Positions 1 to 5,655 of a DNA stretch of 10,255 bases are shown in pieces; positions within the stretch are counted from its first letter, which is position 1; every line of letters starts with the position of its first letter. Position numbers and translations under genes: made by a program. Location: contig JAGXIG010000123.1 of assembly GCA_024635815.1 (NCBI GenBank), positions 1 through 10,255 on the forward strand. The letters are read 5' to 3'. The stretch comes from Salegentibacter sp. (GTDB lineage: Bacteria > Bacteroidota > Bacteroidia > Flavobacteriales > Flavobacteriaceae). The notes under the pieces were generated by a model. That model made no database searches. It was not told the origin of the DNA and saw only the letters and a list, made by a program, of their open reading frames with translations.

Positions 1-456
1 AATCTTTACCGCCCATTTTTCTAAAGCGCGTATCCCGGGAGTTGTTTTACGGGTATCTAAAATTTGGGTATTGGTTCCCTCTAGTTTCTGAACAAAAGTG
101 TTTGTTTTAGTTGCAATGGCGCTCATTCTTTGCATTGCGTTTAACACCAACCTTTCGGCTTTTAATATGGATTGCGAACTTCCTTCAACAAAAAATGCAA
201 CATCTCCCCGTTCTATCGTTCTGCCGTCTTGTAGTAGAACTTCAATTTTCAATTGCGGGTCTACTTTTTCGAAAACCTGGAGGGCAAAATCTACCCCGGC
301 TAAAATTCCTTTATCTTTTACCAGGAGTTTGGCTTTTCCCTTAGCTTCAGCAGGAATACAGGCTAAGGAACTATGATCACCTTCTCCAACATCTTCCCTA
401 AGCGCATTTTCTATAATAAGATCTATTTCTTTTTCAAATTGTTCTTTTGAGATCAT
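1..456 (-). CDS. nadC: Nicotinate-nucleotide pyrophosphorylase (carboxylating), 5' part; cut by window edge
   Basis: NadC converts quinolinate and phosphoribosyl pyrophosphate to nicotinate mononucleotide, CO2 and pyrophosphate in de novo NAD synthesis. I translated the minus strand from the ATG at 456-454 and obtained 152 open codons running off the left edge. The protein starts MISKEQFEKEID and shows family signatures: EDVGEGDHSS at residues 21-30, LNAMQRMSAIAT at 105-116, and the phosphoribosyl-binding DTRKTTPGIR at 134-143. The last visible residues, LEKWAVKI, stop just before the expected glycine-rich segment of the family, so roughly half of a usual 280-290 residue enzyme is present. 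The start matches the usual N-terminus. The gene is divergent from rlmH with only 51 bp between the start codons, and the predicted rlmH promoter overlaps its first codons. Confidence 0.93.
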   Translation of the reverse strand, partial: MISKEQFEKEIDLIIENALREDVGEGDHSSLACIPAEAKGKAKLLVKDKGILAGVDFALQVFEKVDPQLKIEVLLQDGRTIERGDVAFFVEGSSQSILKAERLVLNAMQRMSAIATKTNTFVQKLEGTNTQILDTRKTTPGIRALEKWAVKI

Positions 457-474
457 TTGCAATACTTATTTTTG
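446..474 (+). promoter_or_regulatory. Predicted Bacteroidota-type promoter for rlmH-rdgB
   Basis: TTTG at 446-449 is followed after 17 nt by TATTTTTG at 467-474, an exact match to the Bacteroidota -7 consensus TAnnTTTG. The rlmH start codon is 33 nt downstream, leaving a leader of roughly 27 nt. The -33 box lies inside the first codons of the divergent nadC, so RNA polymerase bound here would cover the nadC start. Both consensus boxes and the spacing are seen directly; activity is inferred. Confidence 0.6.
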
Positions 475-507
475 TAAATGTAGCAAAGTCTGCGTTAAAT
501 TTACCGA

Positions 508-981
508 ATGACCATAAAATTACTCTGTATAGGAAAGACCGATAACCGCGAGCTTAAACAGCTTATTGAGGTTTATAAAGATCGACTTCAGTTTTATAAT
601 AAATTTGAAATTGACATTATTCCCGATCTCAAAAAGACGAAGAATCTCGATGAGAATCAGCAGAAAGAAAAGGAAGGGGAATTGATTCTTTCTAAAGTGC
701 AGAATTCAGATTACCTGGTGCTTTTAGATGAAAACGGAAAAGAATTTTCTTCAGAAAAATTTTCAGCATACATTCAGAAGCGATTAAACAGCGGCCTCAA
801 ACAGCTTATTTTTGTAATTGGCGGCCCCTATGGTTTTTCTGAAGCGGTTTATCAAAGAACTGATGCAAAAGTTGCTTTATCACAAATGACTTTCTCTCAC
901 CAAATGGTGCGATTATTTTTTACTGAACAATTATACCGCGCATTCACCATTTTAAGAAACGAACCCTACCACCACCGCTAA
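508..981 (+). CDS. rlmH: 23S rRNA (pseudouridine1915-N3)-methyltransferase RlmH
   Basis: RlmH is a small SPOUT-class methyltransferase that methylates N3 of pseudouridine 1915 in helix 69 of 23S rRNA, acting on assembled 70S ribosomes with S-adenosylmethionine. The 157-residue length is typical. Family hallmarks are visible: the SAM-binding glycine loop FVIGGPYGF at 102-110, LSQMTFSHQMVR at 124-135, EQLYRAFTI at 140-148 and the C-terminal NEPYHH at 151-156. The knotted SPOUT fold is known for the family. The ATG at 508 gives the standard N-terminus (MTIKLLCIGKT). The rdgB start follows the stop after 10 nt, so the two genes are probably one transcript from the promoter at 446-474. Confidence 0.96.
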   Translation: MTIKLLCIGKTDNRELKQLIEVYKDRLQFYNKFEIDIIPDLKKTKNLDENQQKEKEGELILSKVQNSDYLVLLDENGKEFSSEKFSAYIQKRLNSGLKQLIFVIGGPYGFSEAVYQRTDAKVALSQMTFSHQMVRLFFTEQLYRAFTILRNEPYHHR

Positions 982-991
982 AACACATCTT

Positions 992-1564
992 ATGGAACTT
1001 GTATTTGCTACTCATAATAAAAATAAACTAAAGGAAATTAAATTCCTTCTGCCCCATTATATAAAACTTTTATCCTTAGATGATATTGGTTGTACTGAAG
1101 AAATACCGGAAACAGCCGATACTATAGAAGGTAACGCCATTTTAAAAGCAGAACACGTAAAACATCGTTATGGTTATAATTGTTTTGCCGATGATACCGG
1201 GCTAGAAGTTGAAGCCCTAAACGGGGAACCCGGCGTTCTCTCTGCCCGTTATGCCGGTGACGATAAAAATGATGCCGCAAATTTGAGAAAATTGCTTAGT
1301 AAATTAGAAAATAACGACAACCGAAAGGCGCAATTTAAAACTGCCATCGCTTTAAATTTAAACGACAGGCAAAACCTGTTTACAGGAATTTGCAAAGGGG
1401 AAATTATAAAAGAGTCTCGTGGTGATAAAGGTTTTGGATACGATCCTATCTTCAAGCCCAATGATTTTGAAAAGACTTTTGCGGAACTGAGTTTAACCGA
1501 GAAATCTAAAGTAAGCCATCGCGGAAAAGCTTTTAGAGAGCTAATCGCCTATCTTTCAAAATAA
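992..1564 (+). CDS. rdgB: Non-canonical purine NTP pyrophosphatase (RdgB/HAM1 family)
   Basis: This enzyme hydrolyses ITP, dITP and XTP to their monophosphates, keeping deaminated purines out of DNA and RNA. The 190-residue protein is of normal size and carries the family motifs in order: FATHNKNKLKE at 5-15 (phosphate binding), ADDTGLEVEAL at 66-76 (metal-binding acidic residues), SARYAG at 84-89, GFGYDPIF at 147-154 (base pocket) and SHRGKAF at 175-181. It starts 10 nt after rlmH with no intervening terminator, suggesting co-transcription. The start follows the standard N-terminus MELVFATHNK. Nothing looks truncated or unusual. Confidence 0.96.
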   Translation: MELVFATHNKNKLKEIKFLLPHYIKLLSLDDIGCTEEIPETADTIEGNAILKAEHVKHRYGYNCFADDTGLEVEALNGEPGVLSARYAGDDKNDAANLRKLLSKLENNDNRKAQFKTAIALNLNDRQNLFTGICKGEIIKESRGDKGFGYDPIFKPNDFEKTFAELSLTEKSKVSHRGKAFRELIAYLSK

Positions 1565-1570
1565 AGGAAG

Positions 1571-1594
1571 TAGATAGCTGTTAAGTGCTATCTA
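1571..1594. repeat. Perfect 8-bp inverted repeat between rdgB and the helicase gene
   Basis: TAGATAGC at 1571-1578 and GCTATCTA at 1587-1594 are perfect reverse complements with an 8-nt spacer. The repeat starts 7 nt after the rdgB stop codon and covers the expected -33 region of the helicase promoter. There is no T-run on either side, so it is a poor fit to an intrinsic terminator. It could be an operator or a 3'-end stem for the rdgB transcript. The symmetry is seen; the role is inferred. Confidence 0.5.
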
Positions 1595-1599
1595 AGCCG

Positions 1600-1607
1600 T
1601 ACCTTTG
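1600..1607 (+). promoter_or_regulatory. Predicted -7 element for the DEAD-box helicase gene
   Basis: TACCTTTG at 1600-1607 matches the Bacteroidota -7 consensus TAnnTTTG exactly and lies 20 nt before the helicase ATG, giving a very short leader of roughly 14 nt. The -33 box is weak: CTG at 1578-1580 has the right spacing of 19 nt, but it falls inside the 8-bp inverted repeat at 1571-1594. Confidence 0.5.
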
Positions 1608-1627
1608 CCGCTTATTTAATTTTTTAT

Positions 1628-3415
1628 ATGAACAAATTTGAACAATTAGGTTTAAACCCTTCTATTCTTAAAGCAGTCGAAGAAATGGGTTTTACAGACC
1701 CGAGTGAAATACAGGAAAAAGCAATTCCTGTTTTACTAAACGAAGATACCGACATGGTTGCATTAGCACAAACAGGTACAGGAAAGACAGCTGCTTTTGG
1801 ATTCCCACTTATCCAGAAAATAGACGTAAGTAAAAGACATACCCAGGCATTAATTCTTTCACCAACCCGTGAACTTTGCCTGCAGATTACCAACGAAATA
1901 AAGAATTACTCAAAATTTGAGAAAGGTCTTAATCCGGTTGCTATCTATGGTGGCGCCAGCATTACAGATCAGGCCAGACAAATTGAACGTGGTGCACAAA
2001 TTATTGTAGCTACCCCGGGACGTATGCAGGATATGATAAACCGTAACCTGGTAGATATCTCTAAAATCGAGTATTGTGTTTTAGATGAAGCTGATGAAAT
2101 GCTTAATATGGGCTTCTTTGAGGACATTAAAGCCATTCTTTCACACACGCCAAAAGAAAAGCATACCTGGTTATTTTCTGCAACCATGCCAAAAGAAGTT
2201 GCAACTATCGCCAAAAAATTTATGCGTACTCCTATTGAAATTACCGTAGGATCCAAAAATCAGGGGACATCTAATGTATCCCACGAGTTTTACCTGGTAA
2301 ACTCAAGACAACGTTACGAAGCTTTAAAAAGACTGGCAGATGCCAATCCAGATATCTTTTCGGTAATTTTTTGCCGAACAAAAAGAGATACTCAAAAAGT
2401 AGCTGAAAAACTTATTGAAGACGGTTACAGCGCTGCAGCATTGCACGGTGACCTTAGCCAGAATCAACGTGATTTGGTGATGAAAAGTTTTAGAAGCAAA
2501 CAAATCCAGATGTTGGTAGCTACAGATGTTGCTGCCCGTGGAATTGACGTAGATGATATTACTCACGTAATCAACTACCAGCTACCCGATGAGATTGAAA
2601 CTTATACTCACCGTAGTGGCCGTACCGGTCGTGCAGGGAAAAGTGGAGTTTCTATGGTTATTGTTACCAAAAGTGAAATGCGTAAAATCAAAAGTATTGA
2701 GCGTATTATTCAGCAGAAATTCGAGCAGAAAGATATTCCTGACGGGATGGAAATCTGTCGTGTTCAGTTGTTTCACCTGGCCAACGATATCAAGGAAACA
2801 AAGATTAATCCTGAAATAGAAGCTTATTTACCTGGAATTAATGAAGTTTTGGAAGACTTTACAAAGGAAGAACTTATCAAGAAGTTCTTTTCAGTAGAGT
2901 TCACCCGATTCTTTAACTATTACAAAAATTCTGAAGGATTAAGTTCTCCTTCCGCTCCTGCAGATGGAGGTGGTTCGGGAGATTCTAATCGTTACTTTAT
3001 TAATGTTGGATCTAAGGATGGATTTGACTGGATGAGCTTAAAAGATTTCCTTAAAGCGACTTTAGATCTTGGACGTGACGATGTTTATAAAGTTGATGTA
3101 AAGGATAGCTTCTCTTTCTTTAATACTGATGCAAAAAATACCGAAACTGTTTTAAGTACATTTAAAGACTTTAAACATCAGGGTAGATTTATAAATGTTG
3201 AAGAAACTACAGATACCGGCGGACGTGGAAAACGCGGCGGCGGTGGCGGTGGCGGCCGAAAAGGCGGAAAATTCAATAAAGGCGGCGGAAAACCAGATTT
3301 CAAAGGTGGTGGCCGTAGGCGTTCAGAAGGTAGCGATTCGGGAAGAGGAAAAAAATCTGGAAACCGAAGCAGTAACGTTGAAAGCTCTTTAAAAAGAAGA
3401 CGCAGCAAAAATTAA
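1628..3415 (+). CDS. DEAD-box ATP-dependent RNA helicase with DbpA-type RNA-binding domain and Gly/Arg-rich tail
   Basis: This is an ATP-dependent RNA helicase of the DeaD/CsdA/DbpA group, expected to remodel structured RNA in ribosome assembly, mRNA decay or cold adaptation. The 595-residue protein contains the Q motif (around 28-34), Walker A AQTGTGKT (47-54), PTRELC (79-84), DEAD (153-156), SAT (184-186) and HRSGRTGR (328-335), followed by a linker helical region. A segment at about 453-525 looks like the DbpA RNA-binding domain (RYFINVGSKDGFDW and onward). From about 530 the tail is low-complexity Gly/Arg/Lys, including a run of seven glycines, as in RGG-type RNA-binding tails. It has its own predicted promoter and is separate from rdgB. 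DeaD versus another paralogue cannot be decided from sequence, so no symbol is given. The ATG at 1628 fits the family N-terminus. Confidence 0.95.
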   Translation: MNKFEQLGLNPSILKAVEEMGFTDPSEIQEKAIPVLLNEDTDMVALAQTGTGKTAAFGFPLIQKIDVSKRHTQALILSPTRELCLQITNEIKNYSKFEKGLNPVAIYGGASITDQARQIERGAQIIVATPGRMQDMINRNLVDISKIEYCVLDEADEMLNMGFFEDIKAILSHTPKEKHTWLFSATMPKEVATIAKKFMRTPIEITVGSKNQGTSNVSHEFYLVNSRQRYEALKRLADANPDIFSVIFCRTKRDTQKVAEKLIEDGYSAAALHGDLSQNQRDLVMKSFRSKQIQMLVATDVAARGIDVDDITHVINYQLPDEIETYTHRSGRTGRAGKSGVSMVIVTKSEMRKIKSIERIIQQKFEQKDIPDGMEICRVQLFHLANDIKETKINPEIEAYLPGINEVLEDFTKEELIKKFFSVEFTRFFNYYKNSEGLSSPSAPADGGGSGDSNRYFINVGSKDGFDWMSLKDFLKATLDLGRDDVYKVDVKDSFSFFNTDAKNTETVLSTFKDFKHQGRFINVEETTDTGGRGKRGGGGGGGRKGGKFNKGGGKPDFKGGGRRRSEGSDSGRGKKSGNRSSNVESSLKRRRSKN

Positions 3416-3424
3416 ATTCACATC

Positions 3425-3485
3425 TGGCGCCTAAATTTTTAATTATGGCATTGTTTTTTATAAGTATTTTATAATTTAGGCGCCA
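3425..3485. repeat. Perfect 13-bp inverted repeat flanking a predicted promoter
   Basis: TGGCGCCTAAATT at 3425-3437 and AATTTAGGCGCCA at 3473-3485 are perfect reverse complements separated by 35 AT-rich nt. The left arm starts 9 nt after the helicase stop and the right arm ends 6 nt before the next ATG. Neither arm is followed by a T-run, so it is not a classical intrinsic terminator, though a long-loop hairpin at the helicase mRNA 3' end is possible. A second, overlapping pairing, AATTAT (3441-3446) with ATAATT (3471-3476), would compete with the main stem. Confidence 0.7.
3451..3479 (+). promoter_or_regulatory. Predicted promoter for the CarboxypepD_reg-like protein gene
   Basis: TTG at 3451-3453, an 18-nt spacer and TAATTTAG at 3472-3479 (one mismatch to TAnnTTTG) form a plausible Bacteroidota promoter. 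The -7 box overlaps the right arm of the 13-bp inverted repeat, and the implied transcription start falls at about 3485, giving a leader of under 10 nt. Confidence 0.4.
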
Positions 3486-3491
3486 ATTGTT

Positions 3492-4247
3492 ATGAAGAAA
3501 TTCCTTTTTACCCTTTTACTACCTATTTTATCTCTCCAGGCATTTTCACAGGATGTTATATCAGGAACCGTTATGAATGCGGCCAATGATAAACCTATTG
3601 AAAAAGTGCATATCGTGAACCTCAACCAGGTTAAAGGCGCCGTAAGTGAAGAAGACGGAACCTTTGAATTGCAGGCAACAGTTAACGATACTTTATATTT
3701 CTCTTATCTTGGATTTAGATCCATAAAAGTAAGGGTTACAAACGACTGGCTAAAATATGGAAATGTAAAGGTGAAAATGACCGAGTTGGGAATTGCTTTG
3801 GAAGAAGTAGTTTTAAAACCGGTTACACTTACCGGCTATCTCGAAATTGATGCCAGAAACATTCCTATTTATGAGAATAACCGTTACAGTATCTCTGGTT
3901 TAAATGCCGGTTATGAAGGCGGAGATAATTCAGCCAGCGCTATTTCCCGAACTCTGGGAGCCATTTTTAATCCTGCCGATTTAATGCATAATATATTTGG
4001 TAAAAAACCAAAGCAAATGCGGAAACTTAGGCAGATGAAAGAAGATGATGAAATAAGAACCCTTCTTAGAAATAAATTCGACAGGGAAACGCTTATCGCC
4101 CTGTTACCAATCAATAAAGTTGAAATCGATGAAATCCTTCAACGCTGCAGCTATTCAAAAGATTTTTTAAGATCGGCAAACGATCTTCAAATTTTAGATG
4201 CTTTGAGTGGATGCTACGAAGAATATCGGGTTCTACAACGAAACTAA
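3492..4247 (+). CDS. Secreted CarboxypepD_reg-like domain protein of unknown function
   Basis: The 251-residue protein begins with a signal peptide (MKKF, hydrophobic core, then QAFSQ; likely cleavage around residues 19-20), so it should be exported. Residues about 22-96 form a carboxypeptidase-regulatory-like beta-sandwich: ISGTVMNAANDKPIEKVHI, then GAVSEEDGTFEL and YFSYLGFRSIKV. This is the module also found at the N-terminus of SusC/TonB-dependent receptors. LEEVVLKPV at about 104-112 matches the usual end of that module. No plug or barrel follows. Instead there is a C-terminal region of about 135 residues, rich in charged helices, that I do not recognise. Such short proteins are common and unnamed in Flavobacteriaceae. 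It is probably periplasmic or outer-membrane associated. Its stop codon overlaps that of the convergent SRPBCC gene. Confidence 0.85.
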   Translation: MKKFLFTLLLPILSLQAFSQDVISGTVMNAANDKPIEKVHIVNLNQVKGAVSEEDGTFELQATVNDTLYFSYLGFRSIKVRVTNDWLKYGNVKVKMTELGIALEEVVLKPVTLTGYLEIDARNIPIYENNRYSISGLNAGYEGGDNSASAISRTLGAIFNPADLMHNIFGKKPKQMRKLRQMKEDDEIRTLLRNKFDRETLIALLPINKVEIDEILQRCSYSKDFLRSANDLQILDALSGCYEEYRVLQRN

Positions 4248-4786
4248 ACCTTAGCTCTTTTTTCCATTTTTGTTTTTAAATTAATAAGGCCCTTTTCAAG
4301 ATCCTGGCCCATTAATTTATCCGGACTGTAAAACAGGCTTATTACGGAAAGCGGAAAAGGTAAATTTCCTCTAATTCCCCAAACAACTTTAGATTTTCCA
4401 GGTTCCAGTTCTTTTACTGCGAAATAGGTTAGTAAACTTACTTTAACCGGCTTAACAAATAATACCCTTGTTTCAAAAACTCTTGGGTGTTTTACTTTAA
4501 TAATCTTTTGAATGCCTTCCCCTATTTCGTTATTTTTTGTTCTCCAATAAATAGCCGCATCCAGCTTACCGTCTTCGCCTTTGTGTTTTAAAATAGCTCG
4601 AGGATGTTTGGAGAACCAGGGAACCCAGAGAGGATGCTTTTTCAATTGCCTTACATAACTAAATACCACATCGCGGGGAGAATTAATTACCATAGTCCTG
4701 CTTACATCATAACTTTTCTTCGCCCAGGCGTGTAGAAAAGCAATAAATGTAATAAATGCAATAAGCAGATAGAAAAAGAGGGTCAT
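4244..4786 (-). CDS. Membrane-anchored SRPBCC (START-like) family protein
   Basis: The 180-residue protein starts with one hydrophobic helix (about 2-22, LFFYLLIAFITFIAFLHAW), then KKSYDVSRTMVINSPRDVVFSYV, the typical first strand and helix of an SRPBCC/polyketide-cyclase-like domain. Later segments (HPLWVPWF, GEGIQKIIKVKHPRVFETRV, KSKVVWGIRGN and a long C-terminal helix) fit the helix-grip fold. Members bind hydrophobic ligands in a cavity; the ligand here is unknown. The N-terminal helix could be a membrane anchor or an uncleaved signal. The gene starts 25 nt after the trmH stop on the same strand, so it is probably co-transcribed with trmH, though no functional link is obvious. It ends in a 4-nt overlap with the convergent gene at 3492-4247. 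Confidence 0.8.
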   Translation of the reverse strand: MTLFFYLLIAFITFIAFLHAWAKKSYDVSRTMVINSPRDVVFSYVRQLKKHPLWVPWFSKHPRAILKHKGEDGKLDAAIYWRTKNNEIGEGIQKIIKVKHPRVFETRVLFVKPVKVSLLTYFAVKELEPGKSKVVWGIRGNLPFPLSVISLFYSPDKLMGQDLEKGLINLKTKMEKRAKV

Positions 4787-4811
4787 TCGTTTAGATAATT
4801 ATTCAACTAAT

Positions 4812-5471
4812 TTAGGGATTTTCTGTTTGGTACTCTGCTATTATTGAATCTGAATTTTTAATACACTTTTTCAACCATTCATATTTAAGATTTATTTTTT
4901 CCTTTTCAGAAAGTTGCCAGGCAATTTTGCTATTTTTTAACCGGGAAGTAATACTCTGTAAAATGATAGCTGCAGAAACCGAAATATTAAGACTTTCAGT
5001 AAAACCTACCATAGGAATTTTCAAGCTGCAATCGGCTTCATTCAGGATTTCTTCGCTTAGGCCATCCTTTTCTGTTCCGAAGAAAATAGCCGAAGGTTTT
5101 TCTATATCAAAATCTTTGAGTGCTGTACTTTCTCCGTAAGGTGTGGTGGCCACAATTTGATAACCTTTGGCTCGTAATTCTTTAATGCATTCTTTTGAAG
5201 TAGAATACCGGTTAACATCCACCCACTTTTGGGCGCCCATTGCAATCTCCCTGTCTATTCGTTTAGGTTTACGTTCTTCTATGACGTGAATATTTTGAAC
5301 TCCAAAAACCTCACAACTCCTAATTACGGCGCTGGTATTATGCAACTGGTAAACATCTTGTGTTACAACCGTAAAATGATTGGTGCGCTGCGCAATCACT
5401 TTACTGAACAAAGTGATGCGCCTAGGAGTGAGAAAAGTTTCAAGATGGTTTATCAAGATAGTTTTTTGCAT
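4812..5471 (-). CDS. trmH: tRNA (guanosine-2'-O-)-methyltransferase, TrmH/SpoU family
   Basis: This SPOUT-class enzyme is expected to 2'-O-methylate G18 in the D-loop of tRNA using S-adenosylmethionine. The 219-residue protein has all three SpoU motifs. Motif 1 is HNTSAVIRSCEVFGV at 44-58, including the conserved catalytic arginine at 51. Motif 2 is FGTEKDGLSEEIL at 131-143. Motif 3 spans about 152-171, with the core IPMVGFTESLNISVS. The N-terminal QRTNHFTVVTQDVYQ segment and the C-terminal extension resemble TrmH rather than RlmB or TrmL, so Gm18 activity is the best guess. The ATG at 5471 is the first possible start, because an in-frame TAG lies at 5477-5475. A terminator-like hairpin sits only 11 nt upstream of this start. 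The SRPBCC gene follows after 25 nt. Confidence 0.93.
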   Translation of the reverse strand: MQKTILINHLETFLTPRRITLFSKVIAQRTNHFTVVTQDVYQLHNTSAVIRSCEVFGVQNIHVIEERKPKRIDREIAMGAQKWVDVNRYSTSKECIKELRAKGYQIVATTPYGESTALKDFDIEKPSAIFFGTEKDGLSEEILNEADCSLKIPMVGFTESLNISVSAAIILQSITSRLKNSKIAWQLSEKEKINLKYEWLKKCIKNSDSIIAEYQTENP

Positions 5472-5482
5472 AGGCTAAAATT

Positions 5483-5511
5483 AAAAAACCCGACTCGAAG
5501 TCGGGCTTTTT
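5483..5511. terminator. Bidirectional terminator-like hairpin in the trmH leader
   Basis: CCCGACT at 5489-5495 pairs with AGTCGGG at 5499-5505 around a 3-nt loop. Reading the minus strand, the stem is followed by six T (5488-5483); reading the plus strand, it is followed by C and five T (5507-5511). It therefore looks like an intrinsic terminator in both directions. Its position is odd: on the minus strand its T-run ends 11 nt before the trmH start codon, leaving no room for a promoter between the two. Confidence 0.8.
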
Positions 5512-5597
5512 CAGAAGGAATATTTTAAAATTTTCTCCTAAATAATTTAAAACTTTATAATACTGATCTTTAAATTAATAAATTTCGTGAAATTACT

Positions 5598-5633
5598 AAA
5601 AAGAAAACCCAGCCTCATCGAGACCGGGTTTTC
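5598..5633 (-). terminator. Intrinsic terminator of the CHRD lipoprotein gene
   Basis: GGGTTTTC (5626-5633) and GAAAACCC (5603-5610) form the outer stem. On the minus-strand RNA the inner bases continue the helix with two G-U wobbles to a 3-nt loop, giving 14 continuous base pairs. The plus-strand version would contain mismatches at the wobble positions, so the helix is best formed in minus-strand RNA. A T-run follows (complement of 5598-5602). It lies 22 nt after the lipoprotein stop codon. Confidence 0.85.
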
Positions 5634-5655
5634 AATTTTAATGAAATTATAAATC

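Noticed and set aside
98..376. Two plus-strand open frames opposite the left-edge gene
   Set aside because: They are antisense to the clearly recognisable nadC coding sequence and show no family features or start signal.
3178..3408. Proline-rich minus-strand open frame and an overlapping plus-strand frame within the helicase tail
   Set aside because: These are the shadow translations of the glycine-rich GGC/GGT codon repeats of the helicase tail.
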